A stretch of 64,000 nt of DNA, from contig NC_087062.1 of assembly GCF_963678635.1 (NCBI RefSeq), positions 37,594,518 to 37,658,517 on the forward strand. The letters run 5' to 3'. Source of the DNA: Symsagittifera roscoffensis (Eukaryota > Xenacoelomorpha > Acoela > Convolutidae). The translations under genes were made by a program, and so were the position numbers. This document shows positions 57,153 through 64,000 of the stretch, piece by piece. Within the stretch, counting starts at the first letter, position 1. Every line of letters begins with the position of its first letter. The notes under the pieces are model-generated. The model saw only the letters and a list, made by a program, of their open reading frames with translations, ran no database searches and had not been told where the DNA came from.

Positions 57153-58289
57153 CAATTCAAAAATCCATCAAAAATTGCTACCCAACAGTCACAAAATCAG
57201 TCTTCACCGACATCATCCCAAGATAATCCAACACCACCTTCAACTACTCAAAATCCTCAAACATCTACACGAATTTCTTTTCAAGACAATCCATACACTT
57301 TTGAAGAACGACACGCTCGTTTATCTGAACCACTAGAACCAGTTCAACGACAAGCATCTCTAAGTGAACCAACATATAATCTTTACCCAACACTACCACA
57401 AGAACTAAGTAGAATACGAAACCTTAGTCAAAACCAAAACACAACAGAAATCAATAGACAAATTATACATCCTCGACGAAATAGAAATTTTCAAACTCCC
57501 CGAGTTCATTTTGATATACCTCAATCCCCATCACAAACCACTCCAGAAAACACCACTGGTATCACACCAGAAACTCCTACACTTTTTTCACAACGTAGCA
57601 CCTCAAGCTTACCATCAGATTACTTAGGTTCAACACCAACATCTGAACAAATACGTGAAAATCCTTTTAACCCCCCAAACCTAACATCACGACTGCCATA
57701 TTGGACTACACATTCCTTTACACAAGGTGAACCAAATTTAGTCAATGACCCCATAGATATTTCTACGGATACAACAACATCCTCATCACTTCCAGAAACA
57801 TTATCACTACCATCAACACCATCAATAAGCCAGTTTTCACCATCACCCTTTAACTTAAATTTTCCAAATAATCTCGACGCCAGATATCGAGAACAATCAT
57901 CAATAAATATTCCTTTAAGATTAGATTGGAATACATTCACAGCACCTCCACCATTATTTGGACAGCATCAAGAAAGTAACCGCCTTCATAACTGGGCACT
58001 TAATAGATTACAATATCGCCAAGATATACACAACGATATCCGTGATCACAATATTCAAATACTCCAACAAAACAGTTTACAATTAAAGTTTGAAATCACA
58101 GTTAAATTAAACAATATTACACAACATCCCTACCCATTAAATCCACCTAACATAACAGCTCAATCACTACCACCACCGTTTATAACTACTGAAGTAATAT
58201 ATAAATACGACAGATACACCAAAAACACAATTGGTTACATTACATTTTATAACCCATACTCAGGATTATCATACACATGTATATTCTAA
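57153..58289 (+). CDS. 378-codon open frame without any methionine codon
   Basis: After a TAA at 57150-57152 the frame is open to the TAA at 58287-58289 with no ATG in frame. The first ~230 residues are rich in S, T, P, Q and N. The last ~90 look folded (hydrophobic/aromatic periodicity, ending GYITFYNPYSGLSYTCIF). Codon use resembles the flanking genes, and the frame overlaps the env-like start by 13 bases. It must be started at a non-AUG codon, reached by reading through or shifting from the short gene upstream, or joined by splicing to an ATG exon. No domain recognised. The C-terminal part could pair with, or precede, the glycoprotein. Confidence 0.7.
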   Translation, partial: QFKNPSKIATQQSQNQSSPTSSQDNPTPPSTTQNPQTSTRISFQDNPYTFEERHARLSEPLEPVQRQASLSEPTYNLYPTLPQELSRIRNLSQNQNTTEINRQIIHPRRNRNFQTPRVHFDIPQSPSQTTPENTTGITPETPTLFSQRSTSSLPSDYLGSTPTSEQIRENPFNPPNLTSRLPYWTTHSFTQGEPNLVNDPIDISTDTTTSSSLPETLSLPSTPSISQFSPSPFNLNFPNNLDARYREQSSINIPLRLDWNTFTAPPPLFGQHQESNRLHNWALNRLQYRQDIHNDIRDHNIQILQQNSLQLKFEITVKLNNITQHPYPLNPPNITAQSLPPPFITTEVIYKYDRYTKNTIGYITFYNPYSGLSYTCIF

Positions 58290-60790
58290 AATTATTAATT
58301 TTTCTTCAACTCCCTTTTCTAGTAACCTCAAATCAAAACATAAACCCTTCCCCTCGTACAGGACCACAAGATTTATTAGTAACACATTACGATTGTGAAG
58401 AAAATGAACAAAAAACACTACACAAATATGCAATAAATCAAGTATCACAATGTGAAACAGAACCACAAGCTATAGAAACCACAGATATAATAGCAACACT
58501 CTATTCAAAAGCCCGAGCAACAACAGTTACAGGTTATAAATTCACAGCGACATTTTCCGAAAAGAAAGTACATTGTTCACAAGTCTCCAACGGCAACAAA
58601 AACCGACTTGACCATGAATCATTCTATCAAAGTAATATAGAACGTCTTTTACATCTCAATCCCGACGATTGTAAAAATGAATTACTTAGACTAAACATCA
58701 CACAAAATAAAAATTCCCAAAGAAAATTAGTTAATTTTCAAGTTTTTTCAGACTCTGTACACCAATCACAACTTGAAAGACACCAAGGACATATAAAATT
58801 AGACGAAAAATACCCGTATAACGGCGCACACGGACGATTAACCTATGACCTACATGATAAACATTGGATACCACACATTGGTATAAATAACCCATCAAAC
58901 TGCAAAGCAGACACGAAAAATAAAGGATACCAAGAAATAATGTTTTTCGATTGGAAAATACAACTCGAAAAAATACAACTCACACGAGATTTATCTGATA
59001 ATACAATGATCTATCAAGGAATCCGACTACCTTGTAAAAATGATCAAGGATATTGCGACCCTACAACAAGAACACAAGCAACAATTGTTTGGTTCCCCGA
59101 AGATACATGTACAACATTTCAAGTAGCAAAAATACACGCTCGTATGATAAAATTTCACGAAAAATATTTCATACAATCAATTCCTTATGAACAAGTCCAT
59201 CCATCACGCAAACTAAGTTCCGATTTTAGAAACATAGATAATATAGAAAATAAATTGACACGATTTCAAATATATCAAGAAACAGAACTTGCATGTAAAT
59301 ACAGGAATCCACTTCATAGAACACAATACTCTGAAATATTAGTTGAATACGAAAAAGGATTCGACATGACCACTGGAAAAGTAAAAATCGACCCATATGC
59401 CACAGGTCATCCTCTAAACGAAGGAACATCCTATATACCAGTTAATTTTGAAAAAAGCAACGGACAACCTGGTGGACATCTAAAACCTTATGACACCAGA
59501 AGCACACGCTTACAAGAATTATCACTAATGAATACTACATATTTCGGTAATATCCACTATGATATTCATTTGGATATGAAACTAGACTATACAATTAGCC
59601 GCATTTTTCAAGAAATGTCACTCTCCGAATTAGAAACACTACACCAACTATGCGAATTAGAACGAACACAAATATTACAATCACTTGCACTAGCAGTATT
59701 AAAAATACCCTACGCAGGATACTTATTATCAGGAAATAGATCAAATTTTTTAGACTACGAAGGAAACATCTTATGGTTTTATACATGTACTAAAAAAGTA
59801 TCACCACTATACGTTTTTGAAGATAAACGATGTTATAAAAGAATCCCTATCTTTTATAAGAATAAAGTACATTTCGTGGATACACTTTCACGAAGAACCT
59901 ATTTCTGGGATACCGCAGTCCCATGTGGATCAGAAAACAGCCACAATGTAGTACAACTAAACCCTGATGAAAATAAATATTATCTTCTCACTCCATATCC
60001 CACATTAATGCAATCACTCAAAAAATTTTCACCAGAAAGCATTCGCGCTATCGCTCGAAACCCAAATATAGATTTACAATCAATAGGAATCTATTCAAAA
60101 TCAGATATTCAACATCACATTAGAACACAACAATTCCAAGAATTATTAACACAAATGGACACTATACAAAGACAATCAATAGACCAAAATTTACGCAAAC
60201 TTGCAGAAACCGCAGGATTTGCCGATATCTACACGCAAGACTATAGCGGATATTTTAAAGACATTAAAGATTATATATATCTAAACGGCGAAAAATACCG
60301 TCCCCAAGATATATCACCAATTAACATTTTTAGCTTTGTTACACTCAAAAATGAAATCCTTGATTTTCTAGGATGGCCCTACTACATCTTAGAAAAATTG
60401 ACTATTTTATACGCAATGTTTAACTTTATTGGATTTCTTTTCTCACTCTTAAAAGGAATCTACAACACATGTGCTATACACACACAAGTAAACAGACAAG
60501 CAAGCGTAGCACGCATACTCTTTGCAGGATTTTTTGGAATCTTTTCTACATCTATAAACAAAATTCTTTTAGACGCACAAATAAAAGAATATAACACAAA
60601 AATAACAACACGACAAAATACATACGACGAAGAACATAACAATGTAGACATAACGCCAACGGCACCACAATTACCACCCCTACCAAATAACCATCCACTA
60701 TCCCTAGTCCCACGAACTTTTCGAAATTTAGCCATCACACATAACCCAAATTTTCGACTCACCACATCACAAAGTCCCATTCAACATTAA
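58277..60790 (+). CDS. env-like membrane glycoprotein of the second element
   Basis: 837 codons. A cleavable signal peptide is likely (residues 1-18, hydrophobic and ending VTS). The ectodomain has about 15-20 cysteines, and a region around residues 500-580 (PLYVFEDKRCYKRIPIF, then FVDTLSRRTY and PCG) resembles segments in glycoproteins of chuviruses and in env frames of other invertebrate LTR elements; this recall needs checking. A hydrophobic segment near residues 710-735 (ILYAMFNFIGFLFSLL) and another near 750-775 could anchor it, followed by a short P-rich tail. Role by analogy: surface glycoprotein allowing virion assembly or spread. It starts at the first ATG, inside the preceding frame, and its TAA abuts the next ATG. 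Confidence 0.7.
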   Translation: MYILKLLIFLQLPFLVTSNQNINPSPRTGPQDLLVTHYDCEENEQKTLHKYAINQVSQCETEPQAIETTDIIATLYSKARATTVTGYKFTATFSEKKVHCSQVSNGNKNRLDHESFYQSNIERLLHLNPDDCKNELLRLNITQNKNSQRKLVNFQVFSDSVHQSQLERHQGHIKLDEKYPYNGAHGRLTYDLHDKHWIPHIGINNPSNCKADTKNKGYQEIMFFDWKIQLEKIQLTRDLSDNTMIYQGIRLPCKNDQGYCDPTTRTQATIVWFPEDTCTTFQVAKIHARMIKFHEKYFIQSIPYEQVHPSRKLSSDFRNIDNIENKLTRFQIYQETELACKYRNPLHRTQYSEILVEYEKGFDMTTGKVKIDPYATGHPLNEGTSYIPVNFEKSNGQPGGHLKPYDTRSTRLQELSLMNTTYFGNIHYDIHLDMKLDYTISRIFQEMSLSELETLHQLCELERTQILQSLALAVLKIPYAGYLLSGNRSNFLDYEGNILWFYTCTKKVSPLYVFEDKRCYKRIPIFYKNKVHFVDTLSRRTYFWDTAVPCGSENSHNVVQLNPDENKYYLLTPYPTLMQSLKKFSPESIRAIARNPNIDLQSIGIYSKSDIQHHIRTQQFQELLTQMDTIQRQSIDQNLRKLAETAGFADIYTQDYSGYFKDIKDYIYLNGEKYRPQDISPINIFSFVTLKNEILDFLGWPYYILEKLTILYAMFNFIGFLFSLLKGIYNTCAIHTQVNRQASVARILFAGFFGIFSTSINKILLDAQIKEYNTKITTRQNTYDEEHNNVDITPTAPQLPPLPNNHPLSLVPRTFRNLAITHNPNFRLTTSQSPIQH

Positions 60791-60895
60791 ATGACACACC
60801 AGCCACAAGATGATAATACTTATGAACAAATTATTGAACAACCCCATACCACCGCTTTTCAGTCTCAAAATAATCATTTTTTTAGCCCACGATGA
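60791..60895 (+). CDS. 34-aa ORF bridging env and the last gene
   Basis: The ATG directly follows the env stop (TAA at 60788-60790) and the TGA at 60893-60895 overlaps the ATG of the 599-aa gene. The sequence is acidic and Q-rich with no domain. It may be a translated linker that lets ribosomes terminate and restart, rather than a functional peptide. Confidence 0.4.
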   Translation: MTHQPQDDNTYEQIIEQPHTTAFQSQNNHFFSPR

Positions 60896-62691
60896 GCCGC
60901 CAACTTGGATCACTACACCGATCAAATTCCCACCCAACCAATCTTACCTCTACATTCCCAATAATACCACTTTTTGCTTTCCCACCACCCGATTTTCCAT
61001 CTAGCAATGTAACATCAGGCATGAATTCCGACACTAATTCACACATCTCAGTTTTATATTCCATCTCACAGCTAAATAACCCGAATATTGAAACCCCCGA
61101 TGAATTTGCCGACTCAGAACCATCCCCATCCAATAATTTTCATAACCCTTCTAATTTTTCTCAACCCCCTTTTCAACCCATATTATCCAATAACCCTGAC
61201 CCAATCACCCCCACACCCTCTTATGCTTCCCAAGTTACCCCAACCTATTCCTCATACCATTCTGACCGATCATCTCATTCTCCAGACACCCCCCGAATCT
61301 CCTCAGAATTAGATAATTTTATTACCCTCCAACAACAACCCTACCACCTTAACACCCCGACCATAAACCAAATCTCCTCCACTACAAATTCATCCAATCC
61401 CCCTACACCCTCTTCAAATTATACTGAATCATTAACACCATCATCCACATCCACTATATCTTCACTCAACACTAATAGAGCTTACCGCACTTTTAAAAGA
61501 AAATTCCCCAACCATCCTTTCCCAGCAAAACCAGGAACAGCCCGTGAATACATCAACCACCCCCAGCATACTAACACTAAAGAATTTTTAGCTATCACTT
61601 TACCCTCGTTTCCACAATACACCTTAAACACCCCTCACGACGCTAACGAAACACGCAACTTTGTAGATGAATACGTTTTAATGCCCACTCTCTCTTGGAC
61701 CTCATACTATCATTTCACTAACCCTCTTTGCTTACCTTTATCCAACACTTCCATCGATATAGAACGAAACAAAGACATGCTATATCGACTAACTACACCA
61801 CTAACCGCTAGACAGTTTACTTACGTTGGATATAAAAAATCACTAAAAATACACACTGCACCTAGAGCTAATGAATATACACTAGAATACTACGATCACA
61901 ACATCATTAGAGCTAACCAAGATCAATTCTTAGACGACGATCGCTTCGCTAATCCACAAATCACCGAGAAATTTTTCATCAAGACACCATATGTATTTAC
62001 ACTAAACATCTTCGACCGAAAGTTTGATCACATTATTTCAGAAGCACTAACAAACACACAAGCATACGAAAGTTTTAAAGAACGCTTCCAAATCTTTTCA
62101 CTAACCTTTCATTTCCTTGCACCACACGAAAGAGATTTGCACTGCTCACATGATATTATGTTGCGCACTAAACAAACACATACATACAGTTACTATCGTT
62201 TCATCCAAAATCACTTTGACCTCCACACACCCTCTAGACAACCACACCATCGTTTTCAATTCATCAATTCAAAATACACTTCACCGTATTTCCTAAATTT
62301 CACATATTGTATTAAAGACACTAACCTCCATGGTATTCTTCGTAATTATGACCCCATAACCCAAATGTACATTTTCTGCCCCATCACCAAGACCTTCAAC
62401 GCCGAAGAATCCCGACCCTTCCTTATCTCGCACGAGTTTGTACAGCCTATAGAAATCCCAATTTTAGAATTCATCCACAACACGAAATTTAACCACAAAT
62501 TATATAACTTAATCCAAAACACACCTTATGAGTTTGCAGTAGGCACTGAAGAACTAACCACTATCGAGGCACTTCAATTGCTTTGGCCACTGCTTCAAAC
62601 TAAAAATATCATCCGCATCTTAGCTAAACTACTAACAACTTCAGAACTAATTCACGACATCTTCCCCCACGGTTTTTTCCCCGACGACTAA
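60892..62691 (+). CDS. 599-aa orphan protein of the second element
   Basis: Uninterrupted. The first ~200 residues are P/S/T/N-rich and low-complexity. From about residue 205 the sequence looks folded, with many aromatic residues and alternating hydrophobics (EYVLMPTLSW, YHFTNPLC, HRFQFINSKYTSPYFLNF). The C-terminal ~60 residues are helical with LLWPLLQ. No signal peptide or transmembrane segment. I do not recognise a family. It ends 3 bases before a consensus splice donor. Its size and place at the 3' end suggest an accessory or structural factor, but no function can be given. Confidence 0.75.
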   Translation: MSRQLGSLHRSNSHPTNLTSTFPIIPLFAFPPPDFPSSNVTSGMNSDTNSHISVLYSISQLNNPNIETPDEFADSEPSPSNNFHNPSNFSQPPFQPILSNNPDPITPTPSYASQVTPTYSSYHSDRSSHSPDTPRISSELDNFITLQQQPYHLNTPTINQISSTTNSSNPPTPSSNYTESLTPSSTSTISSLNTNRAYRTFKRKFPNHPFPAKPGTAREYINHPQHTNTKEFLAITLPSFPQYTLNTPHDANETRNFVDEYVLMPTLSWTSYYHFTNPLCLPLSNTSIDIERNKDMLYRLTTPLTARQFTYVGYKKSLKIHTAPRANEYTLEYYDHNIIRANQDQFLDDDRFANPQITEKFFIKTPYVFTLNIFDRKFDHIISEALTNTQAYESFKERFQIFSLTFHFLAPHERDLHCSHDIMLRTKQTHTYSYYRFIQNHFDLHTPSRQPHHRFQFINSKYTSPYFLNFTYCIKDTNLHGILRNYDPITQMYIFCPITKTFNAEESRPFLISHEFVQPIEIPILEFIHNTKFNHKLYNLIQNTPYEFAVGTEELTTIEALQLLWPLLQTKNIIRILAKLLTTSELIHDIFPHGFFPDD

Positions 62692-64000
62692 CAGGTAAGT
62701 ATGAATTAAATGAATATTACTAACTAATTAAAATATTAAAAAACTCACCATACTTTATTCATGTTTTCTTTAGATTTTTAGCCTTCATCCGACGATCACC
62801 TACAAAAACCACAAAAGACAAATAAAAATCGCAAATTTCATCAAACAGATTTCAAAAATTCTATTAATCTCTTACACTTATAAATTTATAAATTTAATAC
62901 CAATGCAGTAAATTCATTTCTAAAATTTTCCCCCACAAGCAGTAAATCTAATTATGATGAAAATTTGTATCTTAATATTCCCCCATGACTAGCAGTAAAT
63001 TTCTAAATTCTATGTAGTAAATTAAATAAATGCAAATGCAGTACTAACCTTTTGATATTTTCATTCATTTGCACAGAAATTCTATCCACACTCGCACAGC
63101 TCGCCCACGAAGAATTGTTTAAAATAATGAATTTCAGTTTCAAGTTTTCACACTCAATAACTCTAACACACGATAACAAGTTTCAAACTTTCCTTTAACC
63201 CGATTGGAAAGGAATCATATACTAAACAAAACTAACCAACGCAGCTTACTAAATACCACAAATCATAGAATAACAGCATGACTAAGAAAAGGAAACCAAC
63301 GGTACCCAAACCGGATTAACCCAGTTTAAAACTGGATAATTTATTCTTTTGAAGACTATTATAAAGTCTTAGAAAGAAATAATAAAACACAAAAAAGTCG
63401 AAAGACAAACCCATACCACAAACAATTTGATTTTTGAAAAAAGGACATAACCAACAAGACATAAGTAAAACCACAACAAACCCAACATAAAACGTTGTCA
63501 CATAACAGGACCCCTCACAAACACCGCATGAAATCATACTCCCACTCCTGGCCTAACCCACCAGGAAAGGACGTCCTGAGCATGCTCTATAGCCGGCCTA
63601 ACCCACCGCGCTACATCCACGCTTTGTGACCACACCTTTATTTTTAATAAGAGCTACTCAAGGGTGAGTAACTCTTCAAAATAACCGAACTAAAACAAAA
63701 AGCTTTTGTGAAAACAACTAACTAAAATCATGATTAAAAAATATTAAACTAATAAAAGTTTTATAAAATGTAAAATCACATGATGCAATATATAGATCAG
63801 AATACAACACCAAGGACGAACATCAAAAGACAAGACGACCTCACTACACTCGAGAGAGAATAACCAACTACAATCGATATGCCGCTCACAATCACAACTC
63901 AAAGGATTTAGAGTACGACTTGACTTCGCAGAAAAGGACTTCATTGAACTAGACCAATGACCACCTCGATGTTCAAGTATACGTACAGATCCGAGAAACC
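62692..64000 (+). other. 3' non-coding region of the second element (possible 3' LTR)
   Basis: Holds a splice donor and acceptor pair (62695 and 62773), then repeated GCAGTAAAT-like words at about 62905-63045, and further A-rich, G-poor sequence to the end of the window. A GC-richer stretch at 63540-63640 has two copies of 'cctaacccacc'. No gene. Confidence 0.5.
62695..62773 (+). promoter_or_regulatory. candidate 79-base intron after the last stop codon
   Basis: Donor CAG|GTAAGT begins at 62695, 3 bases after the stop. Acceptor tttctttag ends at 62773. Both match consensus, so the 3'UTR is probably spliced. Confidence 0.5.

Larger units (their letters stand above)
45801..64000 (+). mobile_element. 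second giant Ty3/Gypsy-like LTR element with env-like and accessory genes (ends not defined)
   Basis: From the gap to the end of the window the plus strand is A-rich and G-poor, and seven to eight open frames follow one another. They are a small basic protein, Gag-Pol (2740 aa, uninterrupted), two short membrane proteins, a methionine-less frame, an env-like glycoprotein, a 34-aa ORF and a 599-aa orphan. Gag-Pol has Ty3/Gypsy domain order. No stops or frameshifts interrupt any of the long frames, so the copy looks recent and possibly functional. I could not pair LTRs: the 5' LTR would lie mostly in the gap, ending near 46212, and the 3' LTR would lie after 62,800 and may continue beyond the window. 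Confidence 0.8.

Noticed and set aside
63540-63640. tRNA-derived SINE or tRNA gene on the minus strand
   Set aside because: A box-A-like gcgcggtgggttag is present, but no box B or cloverleaf can be drawn.

Overview
The window is nuclear DNA from an animal, probably an invertebrate. Four host protein genes are recognisable: pinin, the Sec12/PREB Sar1 exchange factor, ribosomal protein uL30/RPL7, and a LIM-domain gene. They have GT-AG introns with T-rich tracts before CAG or TAG, and the rest of the window is dominated by several classes of retroelement. I cannot name the phylum from sequence alone. PREB and RPL7 each have a TTTTCAG-like acceptor 20-45 nt before the ATG with no obvious donor, and lie close behind a same-strand neighbour. 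This would fit spliced-leader trans-splicing or an operon-like cluster, but 5'UTR introns would explain it equally well.

Layout. 1-5480: dispersed repeats and a higher-order satellite (782-3452). 5480-7498 and 26071-26760: the two halves of one minus-strand LINE (CR1/Jockey-like, with a PHD finger in ORF1), split by an insertion. 7499-26070: an 18.6 kb Ty3/Gypsy-like LTR retrotransposon on the plus strand. Its two ~895 bp LTRs look about 97% identical by eye. It is decayed by stops and frameshifts, but gag, protease, RT-RNase H and integrase are clear. Two unusual cargo modules follow: a macro (ADP-ribose-binding) domain fused to the integrase C-terminus, and a second ~4.6 kb coding block with a coiled coil and one clear plus one degenerate SGNH/GDSL-hydrolase-like domain. 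26815-27948: an LTR fragment and tandem duplications in front of pinin.

27949-38290 is the host gene island: pinin (9 exons), PREB/Sec12 (2 exons) and RPL7 (no intron in the coding region). 38955-42602 holds the last two coding exons of a LIM gene on the minus strand, with its 5' part not found. 42603-45600: a hAT-like MITE and a broken BEL/Pao element on the minus strand, then a 200-base assembly gap (45601-45800).

From the gap to the window end lies a second giant LTR element of the Ty3/Gypsy type, G-poor and A-rich on its coding strand, with long open frames. In order: a 155-aa basic protein overlapping the start of an uninterrupted 2740-aa Gag-Pol; two tiny membrane proteins sharing an ATGA; a 378-codon open frame with no methionine codon; an 837-aa env-like glycoprotein; a 34-aa ORF starting on the base after the env stop; and a 599-aa orphan protein joined to it by a second ATGA overlap. 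A consensus splice donor follows 3 nt after that last stop. The packing looks viral and suggests coupled translation and/or splicing. The LTRs of this element were not delimited; a candidate primer-binding site lies at 46215.
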